A stretch of 64,000 nucleotides of DNA from Sphingobium xenophagum NBRC 107872 (lineage in GTDB: Bacteria; Pseudomonadota; Alphaproteobacteria; Sphingomonadales; Sphingomonadaceae), in NCBI RefSeq assembly GCF_000367345.1, contig NZ_BARE01000016.1:1-64000 (forward strand), in the 5' to 3' direction. Shown piece by piece: positions 44,651 through 54,200 of this stretch. The first letter of the stretch is position 1; every line of letters starts with the position of its first letter. The notes below the pieces were generated by a model. The model saw nothing but the letters and a program-made list of their open reading frames with translations. It was not told the origin of the DNA and ran no database searches. A program made the translations under genes and the position numbers.

Positions 44651-44994
44651 CACACCGCTCGGAGATGCTGTCCCTGGGCGGGCGACCCTGCCCTTGCCAC
44701 CTTGAGAAGGTCGCCATAGCTGGTCTCCGGTAATCCCATTGCGTCACTGGCATGTTTGAGATTGGCGTGGGTGGTGACGATCTTTTCGCGCGTTTCTGCA
44801 ACAAGCAGCATGGCCGAGGCGGAGCTTTGAATGGCGTCCTGGCCGATCATGGCCGAGAGGCGGGCATCCAGCCGCGCGAGCGGCAATGCCGCGTTGAGTT
44901 CGGCGATACGCGCAGCTGCGATGTCGATGGCCTCTTCGGCAGCGAACAAACGCTCGGCAACATGTTTGGCGACGGATTGGCGTTGAGCACGCAT
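44650..44994 (-). CDS. Helical hypothetical protein
   Basis: 114 residues, almost entirely alpha-helical and Ala-rich (AKHVAERLFAAEEAIDIAAA). Three genes (this one, the membrane protein and RadC) share tight junctions and look like one operon. No family recognised. Confidence 0.6.
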   Translation of the reverse strand: MRAQRQSVAKHVAERLFAAEEAIDIAAARIAELNAALPLARLDARLSAMIGQDAIQSSASAMLLVAETREKIVTTHANLKHASDAMGLPETSYGDLLKVARAGSPAQGQHLRAV

Positions 44995-45053
44995 GGTTTC
45001 TCCTTCCCGCCCATCAGGGCAGGCTATGGTGATGGATTTGAGGATTTGCCGCT

Positions 45054-45629
45054 CTATTTTGCCACGAGGTCGTTGAGTACCAACAGGAGGGATATTCCAG
45101 CCCCTACGGCAAAGAGCATCATGGGAGTGAGGATCGCGAAGGCGATCAGGGTGGAGGGTCCATTCAGGTCATTGCGTTGCCTCCCGGCTACGCGGAGTGG
45201 CACAATGTCGAGCAAGGAGGAGGGCTGTTTGCGAACGCCATATGGGCGTTGTCCTTCTGCGAACAGATCCTTGAGTTCCTCGTGTGTCGGCCGTGCGTCC
45301 GCCTTGGTTTCGATGGACGCATTTGACTCGCAATTGGCGCCGCCGGGAATAGTCATTGGATAGGGGGGTATAATCTGCCCCCCCTTGCCAGCCTCCCAAT
45401 CCACGAAAAGCTGGGCTGCTTTCCATCGCGACACGTTCCCAAGTATCTGCCGGGTTTCGAGAATATGATTGTTTACTGTATGAGGGGACAGATTCAGGAC
45501 CCGCCCGATCTCTTTGGACGATAGGCCTTTGGCGGCTTCTCGCAGGCAGTCGCCCTTGCGCGTGCTGAGCCGTTCAAGCCGGTCCGAATAGTCTTCCTCG
45601 TTCAAGGGCGTGTCCCTTCGCCAGTTCAT
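45054..45629 (-). CDS. LuxR-type regulator with a C-terminal membrane helix
   Basis: 191 residues from ATG 45629 (a longer frame to 45665 possible). LuxR helix-turn-helix at residues 20-75: LSTRKGDCLREAAKGLSSKE and IGRVLNLSPHTVNNHILETR. No receiver domain. The C-terminal end has one transmembrane helix (AFAILTPMMLFAVGAGISLL), so it is probably membrane-tethered. May respond to envelope signals and regulate the element. Confidence 0.75.
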   Translation of the reverse strand: MNWRRDTPLNEEDYSDRLERLSTRKGDCLREAAKGLSSKEIGRVLNLSPHTVNNHILETRQILGNVSRWKAAQLFVDWEAGKGGQIIPPYPMTIPGGANCESNASIETKADARPTHEELKDLFAEGQRPYGVRKQPSSLLDIVPLRVAGRQRNDLNGPSTLIAFAILTPMMLFAVGAGISLLLVLNDLVAK

Positions 45630-45963
45630 GGCAACCGGAAGCGGCGTCCTCTCCAACCATATCATTCGAGTTTATTTTGCCGTCAGTATCCGGTTGCAGC
45701 CATTCTGTTTCAAACAAAAACCTTTCGAAAACATAATCGTTCTGCATCCGGTTTAACAGATTGTTTTGCAAGCAATCCAAACCGGTCACGCTACGACAGC
45801 GACGCCAGAGGATCATAGCTGGAGATAGGCTTGGCGCTTCACCAACCTCTCCCATGGTCGCCGGACACAAGACGGTCGGCCGGGCGCTGCTCTGCAGCGA
45901 TCGAGCCTCGCGAAGGAGGGAGGGGGCAAGGCGAGCGGAAGAACCCAGAGGGATCCAGTTGCC
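45630..45963. other. 334-base divergent intergenic region
   Basis: AT-richer than its surroundings and lying between two divergent genes, so it probably holds both promoters. Contains the CCGGTTT...AAACCGG repeat listed next; the last 100 bases are purine-rich. No gene seen. Confidence 0.55.
45748..45785. promoter_or_regulatory. Inverted-repeat operator candidate
   Basis: CCGGTTT (45748-45754) pairs with AAACCGG (45779-45785), and ATTG/CAAT pair inside. It lies between divergent regulatory genes. The CCGGTTTAA core also occurs at 28923-28931 in the tra upstream array, which may or may not be meaningful. Confidence 0.4.
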
Positions 45964-46452
45964 ATGCAATACTTAGAAGTCCGTGCTCTTCTGCAAGACA
46001 TCAAAACAGATCTTGTGACCGGAGGCTGGCCGCCATCACGCCGTCGGCGTCGCGCGCATCTGTTGCGGCGTCTCGATGCCATTGCAGCGCTATTGGACGC
46101 GGGGGCGCATCCAGCAGTCGCAGTCGCCATGACCAGACTGGAAGGCGCGCCGGTCCTGCGCATCGACGCAGACGAGGCCTATATCGAGGAGACGCCTGAA
46201 GGCGTGTGGGTCAGTGGATGGATATGGGTGGAGCAGCAAGCCTTGGCGTCCTGCGATGCCATGCGAATGATGAAGTTGCGCAACGCGATTGCGGATTTGC
46301 CGCAGCAAACGCGCGCCGTTTTCCTTGCCCATTGCGTCGAGGGTTCTGCCTACCCGGCGATAGCCCGCAGACTGAGTCTCGAAGTTGCTGAGGTCCAGCG
46401 CGAACTGGCGTCGGCGCTTTTGATACTTTCGCAGGCCCTCGACGAAACATGA
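45964..46452 (+). CDS. Sigma region-4-like protein without region 2
   Basis: 162 residues from ATG 45964. The C-terminal third resembles sigma-70 region 4: LRNAIADLPQQTRAVFLAHC, then AYPAIARRLSLEVAEVQREL. It closely parallels region 4 of the FecI factor at 39388-39954 (LPQKTREIFLAHR). The N-terminal part is basic helix and an acidic segment, with no region 2, so it cannot act as a normal sigma factor. It overlaps the primase by 4 bases. Confidence 0.7.
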   Translation: MQYLEVRALLQDIKTDLVTGGWPPSRRRRRAHLLRRLDAIAALLDAGAHPAVAVAMTRLEGAPVLRIDADEAYIEETPEGVWVSGWIWVEQQALASCDAMRMMKLRNAIADLPQQTRAVFLAHCVEGSAYPAIARRLSLEVAEVQRELASALLILSQALDET

Positions 46453-47357
46453 AGGATAATTCGCCAGGGCGGCTGACAACAATGAAATCTCTTGAACTGA
46501 AATTTCAGGGCGAAGCCCTTTGCCGAAAGCTAGGCGGAACATGGCAGAAAGATCGCGGTCTATGCCTGTGTCCGGCCCATGATGACCATAATCCCAGCCT
46601 GTCTATCCGTGTTGGCAGAAGCGCGCTGCTGTTCAAATGCTTTGCCGGTTGCGACACGAGAGACGTTCTGCGAGCAATCCGGCATTTACGCCTGCCTTTT
46701 GCGGACCGGCACATTTCCGATTTGTCGCGCAACGTGCCCTCGCCTCACGCGGGTGCAGGGCCAGCCCTACGCATATGGAACGCATCCGCATCCCTCGTGG
46801 GCACGCCTGCGCAAAGCTACCTGTCTGGGCGCCTGCTCACGCCGCCCTGGCATGATCTGCGCTATAATTTACGCACGCCGCTGGGACGAGGCAGCCGCGC
46901 GCTGTTCCGGCCCGCCATGATTGCAGCCGTGCGGGAGAGACGACGGCTCGTCGCCATCCACCGCACCTTTATTGATGCCGCAACCGCCACCAAAGCAAAG
47001 GATCTGGCCGATCCCCGCATGATGCTCGGACGTCCGGGGCGCGGCGCGGTACAACTCATGCCTCCCGCTTCGGTGCTCGGCCTCGCCGAAGGCATCGAGA
47101 CCGCGCTGGCGGCGATGCAAATGCACAAGATCCCGGTATGGGCGATCCTCGGGACAGAACGGGCCGGACATATTCTGTTACCTGATCGGCTCGAGCGCCT
47201 CGTCCTGCTGTTCGACCGGGATGAGGCTGGATGGAAAGCCAACAAAAATGCGCGCCTCGCCTATGAGCGTCCTGGCCTTGAGATCATCAGCGCGTGGCCG
47301 CCGCCGCCCAATAATGATTGGGCGGATGTGCTGGAAGGGCAGTCACGCGCTGCCTGA
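46449..47357 (+). CDS. Toprim-domain plasmid primase-like protein
   Basis: 302 residues; ATG 46449 overlaps the previous gene (46482 is another start). N-terminal zinc ribbon with Cys41, His44, Cys64 and Cys68 (CLCPAHDDHNP, CFAGCD), a DnaG-like DNA-binding domain. Toprim motifs GLAEGIETALA (Glu) and LLFDRDEAG (DxD) follow. No helicase domain. Likely synthesises primers for element replication or transfer. Confidence 0.85.
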   Translation: MKDNSPGRLTTMKSLELKFQGEALCRKLGGTWQKDRGLCLCPAHDDHNPSLSIRVGRSALLFKCFAGCDTRDVLRAIRHLRLPFADRHISDLSRNVPSPHAGAGPALRIWNASASLVGTPAQSYLSGRLLTPPWHDLRYNLRTPLGRGSRALFRPAMIAAVRERRRLVAIHRTFIDAATATKAKDLADPRMMLGRPGRGAVQLMPPASVLGLAEGIETALAAMQMHKIPVWAILGTERAGHILLPDRLERLVLLFDRDEAGWKANKNARLAYERPGLEIISAWPPPPNNDWADVLEGQSRAA

Positions 47358-47414
47358 TTACCATGATGCGGCTCCGCTGCCCTGCACCTGTCGGCAGCAG
47401 GGCAGCGATATTGG

Positions 47415-47690
47415 TCAGCCGTTGAGACGGTCCTTGATCGCCTTTGCGGGCGTGAACGTCAGCTTCTTGGACGCCTTGATGGCGATAGTTTCGCCGGTTG
47501 CCGGATTGCGGCCCTCGCGCGCCGCTGTGTCCTTCACCTTGAACTTGCCGAAGCCGTTCAGCGAAATTTCGTCGCCTTTGGCCGCCGCGTCGGCAATGAC
47601 CCCAAACAGGGCGTCGACGAGTTTGCGTGCGTCAGCCTTGGTCAGTTCATGATCGGCGCTGAGCGCTTCAGCCAGCTCGGAATTGTTCAT
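47415..47690 (-). CDS. HU-family DNA-binding protein
   Basis: 91 residues from ATG 47690 with AGGACG upstream. Dimerisation helices (ELAEALSADHELTKADARKL), and the DNA-contacting beta-arm with GRNPATGETIAIKASKKLTF. Element-encoded histone-like protein that may silence or shape the element DNA. Confidence 0.95.
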   Translation of the reverse strand: MNNSELAEALSADHELTKADARKLVDALFGVIADAAAKGDEISLNGFGKFKVKDTAAREGRNPATGETIAIKASKKLTFTPAKAIKDRLNG

Positions 47691-47839
47691 AAAACGTCCT
47701 CCTGAAATTATGCAGCTGCCGTGTCTAGCGGCACGGCACCGTGCCGTCACGCCCCAAACCGGTGCAAACGAAAGGAGAGGGGGAGGGCGGCGAATGCGCG
47801 GTTCGATGTGCGGGCCGCAGCTTTTGCGGAGTTTGTTGC

Positions 47840-49879
47840 ATGACCAAGCCATCCATCCTCGTCCCGGCAACCCATCTCACCAAGTCGCCCGTCAATGTGC
47901 GCAAGCGGACCGATCCGCGCGCTGACGCTGAACTCGAAGCCAGCATCGCCGGGCATGGCCTTATCCAGAATCTCGTCGGCGTGCCGGTTTCCCGTAAGAA
48001 AGGTCATTATCGCATCACGGCCGGGGGCCGCCGCCTTGATGCGATCCATCGCCTGATCGAGAAGGGAACGCTGCCTGCCGATTATGATGTCCCCGTCCTT
48101 GTTCTTGCCAAAGCGAAGGACGGCCGCGAAATCAGCCTTGCTGAAAATTATGACCGGCTGCAGATGTCGCCTGCCGAAGATTGTCTGGCATTTCGCGATC
48201 TGATCGAGGTCGAGGGCCGCAGCACGGCGGAGATCGCCAAGCGCTTCGGCATCGAGGAACGTTTTGTTGTCGGGCGCCTGCGTCTCGCGAACCTCGCCCA
48301 GCCGATCTTCGATGCGCTCGAGGCTGACGAAATCACGCTCGATGTGGCCAAGGCCTATGCGACGACCGCCGACACCGCCCGTCAGACGGCGATCTGGGAG
48401 TCGCTACGAAGCAGCTATTCCCGCGACAATGTCAATGAAATCCGGCGGGCGCTCAATGGCTACAGCTATCGCGCAACCGATCCCAAGGCCCTGTTGGTCG
48501 GGCGGGATTCCTATATCGCGGCAGGTGGCCGTGTCGAGGACGCGGACCTGTTCTCCACTGCAGCCGACGAGCGCTGGATCGACACCCATATTCTCGATGA
48601 TCTGGCGGAGACGAAACTCGCCGCGCAGGCCGAGGCGCTGCGTGAGCGCGAAGGCCTGGGGGAAGTGCGCATCGTCACCGGCGCGCGCATTCCCTATATG
48701 GAGACCTATGCGCTGCAACCGCTGACCGGCGTCGCCGAACCGCTCACGCAGGAGCAGGAAGCGCGTAAACAGGAGATTGAGGAGGAGATTGCCGAGATCG
48801 AACTGCTTGCCGGAAACGAGCCCTATGAGCCGGAAGAGGATGAGGAACAGCGCTATGCTGCCCTCCAGGCGGAACTCACGGCGATCATTGAGCGCGAGGT
48901 TGTGATCGATCCTGAGCAGAAAGCGACCGCTCTTGGCTATGTGGTGCTCGGCCAAGACGGCACGCCGCAAATCCATCATCAACTCTATATCGCGCCGGTG
49001 TCTGACGAGGAGAGCGGCGAGGCCGATGATGACGGCGAAGACGGCGACGATAATGCCAGCGTTGAAACGCAGGAGAACGATACCGCCAATGACGCTCGCC
49101 CGGTGATGAGCCAGCGCCTTCGCGAAATGCTGGCGATGATGAAGACTGAGCTGCTTGCGGTCCACGTCGCCAGTGACCCCGCATTCGCGTTAGATTTGGG
49201 CACCTTCATCATGGTTGATCGTGAGTCGCGTCTGGCGTCCTTCGACATGCCGAGCGATCTGCGGGCCTCGGTGCCTTCCCGTCTCTTGCCCGACTTCAAG
49301 CCGGAAACGGCGGCGGCGGGTGAATGGACGAAGCTTGATGGGGCGCTCGATCGGAGCTGGCTCCACCACCAGGCCGTTCCAGATCGTTATGATGCCTTCT
49401 GTACGCTGCCCGACGATGCACGTGCGGCCTGGCTCGGATGGGCGATCGCGCGCACGCTTCATGCCGTTCCTGCCGGACGACGCCAGGCAGGCTTCCTCGA
49501 TCATCTGGGGCGCAAGCTTGGGATCGATGTCGCGGCCTGGTGGCGGCCGACGGCGCTCACCTATTTCGACAAGCTGACCAAGCCTGGCATCCTCGCCTTG
49601 TTCGAAAAGATTGGCGGACTGGAACTTCGAATGCGCTATTCCGGGTCGAAGAAGCACGATCTGGCCGCATCGGCCGAGCGGCTATTTGGTGGCGATGTCA
49701 TAATCGAGCCCGAAATCCAGGAACGGGCGCTCGCCTGGCTACCCGACGAAATGCGGTTCGCTGCCCCGGAAAACGGCGAAGAGCCGACCTCGCCCGACAA
49801 TAGCGGGCACGACCTGGCGGACGTGGTGAACAAGGAAGGTGGCAACGAAGGCGACCAAAGCTTCGCGCAAGCCGCCTGA
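47840..49879 (+). CDS. Large ParB/RepB-like protein
   Basis: 679 residues from ATG 47840 (an upstream frame to 47741 is a shadow). ParB N-terminal domain with the AGGRRLDAIH box (residues 61-70) and an HTH near 127-150 (STAEIAKRFGIEERFVVGRL). It extends by about 450 residues with no known motif, with an acidic region near 425-445. Twice the size of a partition ParB and there is no ParA next to it, so a role in element-wide DNA binding or regulation is as likely as partition. Confidence 0.8.
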   Translation: MTKPSILVPATHLTKSPVNVRKRTDPRADAELEASIAGHGLIQNLVGVPVSRKKGHYRITAGGRRLDAIHRLIEKGTLPADYDVPVLVLAKAKDGREISLAENYDRLQMSPAEDCLAFRDLIEVEGRSTAEIAKRFGIEERFVVGRLRLANLAQPIFDALEADEITLDVAKAYATTADTARQTAIWESLRSSYSRDNVNEIRRALNGYSYRATDPKALLVGRDSYIAAGGRVEDADLFSTAADERWIDTHILDDLAETKLAAQAEALREREGLGEVRIVTGARIPYMETYALQPLTGVAEPLTQEQEARKQEIEEEIAEIELLAGNEPYEPEEDEEQRYAALQAELTAIIEREVVIDPEQKATALGYVVLGQDGTPQIHHQLYIAPVSDEESGEADDDGEDGDDNASVETQENDTANDARPVMSQRLREMLAMMKTELLAVHVASDPAFALDLGTFIMVDRESRLASFDMPSDLRASVPSRLLPDFKPETAAAGEWTKLDGALDRSWLHHQAVPDRYDAFCTLPDDARAAWLGWAIARTLHAVPAGRRQAGFLDHLGRKLGIDVAAWWRPTALTYFDKLTKPGILALFEKIGGLELRMRYSGSKKHDLAASAERLFGGDVIIEPEIQERALAWLPDEMRFAAPENGEEPTSPDNSGHDLADVVNKEGGNEGDQSFAQAA

Positions 49880-49987
49880 AAATGGCCGGGGGCACGGCTT
49901 AGTCCCCGCCCCCGGTTTCGGCCTTGGATGGAACTGTGCAACGGTCTAAAATGAGCCGCTGCTCTTAATCGCCAGGGATAATGGCCT

Positions 49988-50245
49988 ATGCATATTTCCA
50001 TATCTGATGCGGCGGGCCAACTCATCGACCTTGTTCGGCGCGCGGAGGCAGGGGAAGAAATCATCCTGACCCGTGAGGGGCACGCTGCTGTCCGTCTTGT
50101 TCCGGTCAATATGCCTACTGACAGGGCCAGTCGCCTCGTTTTGCTGGAAGAAATGCGCTTGGCCGCCACAGCCAAGACGACAGCTGGCCCCAATGCGGCA
50201 AATAGCCAGGACTTTCTTTATGGCGATGAGGGCATGCCCGGATGA
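49988..50245 (+). CDS. Phd/YefM-family antitoxin without an intact toxin
   Basis: 85 residues from ATG 49988. Phd fold: ISISDAAGQLIDLVRRAEAG then EEIILTREGHAAVRLVP. Acidic C-terminal tail for toxin binding. The stop overlaps the start of a remnant toxin gene by 4 bases as in intact operons. Confidence 0.8.
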   Translation: MHISISDAAGQLIDLVRRAEAGEEIILTREGHAAVRLVPVNMPTDRASRLVLLEEMRLAATAKTTAGPNAANSQDFLYGDEGMPG

Positions 50246-50380
50246 TTGCGGTCGGCACGTGACAGAGCGAACGTGTCTGCTGCTTTTGTCGGAGACGATT
50301 TCAGCTGGGGCGGATATCGATCGCCGTTTAACTTCATCGGGTTGACGGGTTTGGAAGCGCGCAGAGGAAGACCCAGCTGA
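50242..50380 (+). pseudogene. Remnant of a PIN-domain (VapC) toxin
   Basis: ATG 50242 begins MIAVGT and stops at 50262; intact toxins of this class begin MIAVDTS with the first catalytic Asp. Ten bases on, a different frame (50273-50380) reads VSAAFVGDDFSWGGYRS, which matches the C-terminal LLFVGDDF motif of the same toxins. The middle of the gene is missing and the first catalytic Asp is Gly. The toxin is dead. Confidence 0.7.
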
Positions 50381-50414
50381 CGGTCATGCCGCGCCCGCAG
50401 TTGTCCGCGATCAT

Positions 50415-51080
50415 TTAGTTCAAACCGCAGCACTTCTTATATTTGGCGCCCGACCCGCAGGGACATGGATCGTTACGCCCCGTCTTTTCGCGCTTGATGG
50501 TGCCCGGTCGGTAGGGGTCATTTTCAATCCGCCACTGGTGCAGCATCTCGACCCAAATCGGGATCAGGTCAGGTGCTTCCCGATCCCATTGGTCTTCCGC
50601 AGTGAGAGTCAGCTTATTCGTACCATCAGCAAACGAGCGAAGTTCGCGAATACCCTCGATCGCGGCGCGGCAACCGGGATCATCGTCATTGAGGACACGC
50701 TGCCAGCCCGAAGGGGCAAGATCCATCGCCTGTCCAAAGCCCTCGATCCACATCTCCCACAATGTCTCGTCCGACCGTGTGTCGATCTCCAGCACCGGTT
50801 CGAAGCTGGCCGGCTGACCCAGGCAGGCCAGGATGACATGATAATGGTGCATGATGAGGTCTGTGAAATGCTGGAAACCGCCCATTTCACTAAACTGCAG
50901 CATGCCCGTGCCGTCATCACCAGCCCAGATCTTCTTCAGCCATTGGCTGGGTGCAAGCAGATCGGGGCTGACGAGGATTCCGGTGAGGAAGCCGTCCAGC
51001 TGCGACAGCAGCATGCAATCCTCGCCTTGATCAAGCAGCAGCCGGTCGAGTTCGCCGAGATAGTCGAGTGGAATAGCCAT
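50415..51080 (-). CDS. YecA/UPF0149-family protein with SEC-C zinc motif
   Basis: 221 residues. The N-terminal UPF0149 helical domain ([20 protein letters not shown]) is followed by the SEC-C zinc-binding motif [14 protein letters not shown] at the end. SEC-C binds metal and appears in many stand-alone proteins. Function on the element unknown. Confidence 0.88.
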   Translation of the reverse strand: MAIPLDYLGELDRLLLDQGEDCMLLSQLDGFLTGILVSPDLLAPSQWLKKIWAGDDGTGMLQFSEMGGFQHFTDLIMHHYHVILACLGQPASFEPVLEIDTRSDETLWEMWIEGFGQAMDLAPSGWQRVLNDDDPGCRAAIEGIRELRSFADGTNKLTLTAEDQWDREAPDLIPIWVEMLHQWRIENDPYRPGTIKREKTGRNDPCPCGSGAKYKKCCGLN

Positions 51081-51209
51081 GCTCTTCCATAGCCTCGAGC
51101 CGATCCCCCGTCACCGGGTCTGATCTATCCTTCCTGCACAGTCAGGGGCCGGAATGAAGGAGAGCGGGAAAGGGAGAGCCGGATTGTCCTATTCTCGCAT
51201 GAGGTGCCC

Positions 51210-54200
51210 ATGACCTTGCCCCAACTCGCTTTGTCGCAAACCCACGACGCGCCCGCACGCCTGTTCGAGGTTGCCCAGTCCCTTGCCCACCGCCTGCGCA
51301 ATGGCGGCATGGTCAATCGCCAGTCCCTCAAGCGCATGATGGCCCAGGCGTTCGGCGAAGATGATGCCGGCGGTGCATGGTTGATGCGCGATGCATATGA
51401 TGCGCTGGAAACCGCGCAGGTCTTGCACCTCGCCGATCCGCAATGCGCGCTTCTGGCAGGAACACCTGCCGACATCTTCCAACGACTGCGGCAATTTGAG
51501 CGCGGATTGCCCACACAGACCTACCGCTCGGAAAAGCAGGTCGAGCTCCAGCAGTTCAGCACGCCCCTCAGCATCGCCTGGCTCGCAGCCATGGCGGCAC
51601 GCTGTCGCTCTGACGATATCCTGCTCGAACCCTCGGCCGGCACCGGCATGCTGGCAGTCCATGGCGCACGCGCAGGCGCGCGGCTGCTGCTCAATGAGCA
51701 TGATCCCGCCCGCGCCGACCTGCTGTCTCGAAGCTTGGGCGAGATCGTGACACGCCATGATGCCGAACATATTCAGGATATGCTGACCACCGAGCAGATT
51801 CCCACGCTGGGGCTGATCAATCCTCCCTTCAGTCGGAGCGTTGGCCGCGGGATCGATCGCCATGCCGGCGCGCGCCACCTGCGCGGCGCGCTTGCATCTC
51901 TCGCACAAGGCGGGCGATGCGTCGCCATCATGCCGACAAGCTTCTCGCCAGAAGGTTCGGCTGCGCTTGGCTACAATGTAGTCGCGGAGCTTGTGCCGCC
52001 CCGCATCGAAATCGCCATATCGGGTAGCCCCTATGCCAAACATGGAACGGGGATCGATGTGCGTCTGCTGATCTTCGACAAGGGATGGATCGGCGTGCCG
52101 GAGCGTCACGTCGCCTGCAACATCGAGGCAGCACTGGACCTTGTCCTCGCCATCCCTGATCGGCTCGATCCCCTGCAGTCTCCACCTTTCCTTGCGCAGC
52201 CAGCCGTTGGTCTTTTGCCTTCCCGACCAGCCACTAATGTCGCGCGAGGAGCCCTCTTTGGGCATATGAGCGGGCAAAGGCTTGCGCCGCCGTCGCGCGT
52301 TGCAGCGGTGGCAAAGGACGCGCGGCCAATCACATATGTGGTTCGGGAGGAGCCGCTTGCTCCCGGCGAGACCGTGGGCATCTATTCTGCCTGGCGGCCC
52401 GCACGGATCTCCATCGATGGTGCCTCCAGGCATCCCGATGTTCTTGTCGAATCCATTGCCATGGCCTCGGTGTCCCTGCCGGTGCCGCGCTATCAACCCC
52501 TGCTCCAGGACCGCGCGGCCAAGGCACTGTCTGAGGCGCAGCTTGAAACCGTCATTTATGCCGGTGAGGCGCATACGCGCGATCTTGTCGGCCGCTTTTC
52601 ATCCAACCTCGCCGGCGATCGCCTGATCGAGGACAGGGAAGGCAAAGCCTATCGGACCGGCTTTTTCATCGCTGACGGTACTGGTGTGGGCAAGGGTCGC
52701 GAGGCGGCGGGCATCATCCTTGATCAATGGAACCGGGCCAATCGCCGCGCGATCTGGATTTCCATGGCCGACCTCATCGAGGACGCCCGCCGCGACTGGA
52801 CGGCGCTGGGCGGGCTTGCCATCGATATTCAGCCGATTTCAAACTTTCCGCTGGGCACGTCGATCACGATGGAAAGCGGCATTATCTTCCTGACTTATGC
52901 CGCCCTGCGCTCCGCGCGCCACGATACAGCCTCGCGCCTGCAACAACTACTGGACTGGACTGGCGAGGATTTCGTCGGCGTAATCGTCTTCGACGAGTCT
53001 CACGCGATGGCGCACGCGGGCGGGACCGAGACGGATTTTGGCAAAGCGCAAGGCTCGGAACAGGGGCTTGCCGGCGTTCGATTGCAAAATGCGCTTCCGC
53101 GCGCTCGCATTCTCTACATGTCCGCGACCGGCGCGGCCAGGCCGGACAATCTCTCCTATGCTGTTCGCCTGGGGCTCTGGGGACCGGGCACTGCCTTTGC
53201 CACGCGCGACATGTTCATGAAGGCGATGGAAGAGGGGGGGATCGCAGCCCTTGAGGTCGTTTGCCGCGATCTCAAGGCGATGGGTCGCTACACCGCCCGG
53301 GCATTGAGCTTCGCGGGCGTCGAATATGAGCCGCTGGAACATGTACTGACGCCAGATCAGATTTCGATCTACGATGCATATGCCGATAGCTGGAGCATCA
53401 TTCATCGCGGATTGCATGACGTGCTGGCCGAGATCGGCATCGTCGACAGAATGTCGGGCAAGACCCAGAACGCCCGGGCGCGCGGCTCAGCTCTGAGTAC
53501 CTTTGAATCTGCGAAATTGCGCTTCTTTTCCAGCCTTCTTGTCAGCATGAAAATGCCCTCGCTCATCAACGCGATCGAGCAGGAGCTGGCGTCGGACAAT
53601 GTAGTGCTGGTGCAACTCGCCAGCACGGGCGAGGCCATCATGGATCGGCGTCTATCCGAACTCTCCGTCCAGGAACGGGCGACGATGGACGTTGAGGTTT
53701 CGCCGAAGGAAACCCTGATCGACTATTTGAAGAATGGCTTTCCCGTGCGTCAGATGCGGGTCTTTCGTACCGACGATGGCGCGATGCGTGCTGAACCGAT
53801 GATCGATGCTGAGGGCAATCCGGTGCTTTCCCGCCAGGCGATCGCCGCACGCGACGAATTGATCGAGGAGCTATGCGCTCTGCCCGCGATTCCGACCGCG
53901 CTCGACGCACTTATCGCGCATTTCGGAACCGACCAGGTCGCCGAGATTACGGGGCGCTCGCGGCGTATCGTGCCTGACATCGCCGGGCGACAAAAGGTCG
54001 AGAGGCGCAGCGCTCGGGCCAATCTGTTCGAGGTTCAGGCGTTTCAGGATGGCCGCAAGCCCATCGCCGCCTTTTCCCTGGCCGGGAGTACCGGACGATC
54101 CATGCATTCCGATCGGAACTGTGCCAGCGCGCACAGGCGCCGCGCGCATTTTCTGCTGGAACTTGGGTTCCGCATCCTCTCGGCGGTGCAGGGCTTTGGT

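Noticed and set aside
51189..52574. 461-residue - strand frame
   Set aside because: Antisense to the methylase half of the strawberry-notch protein, which has intact motifs.
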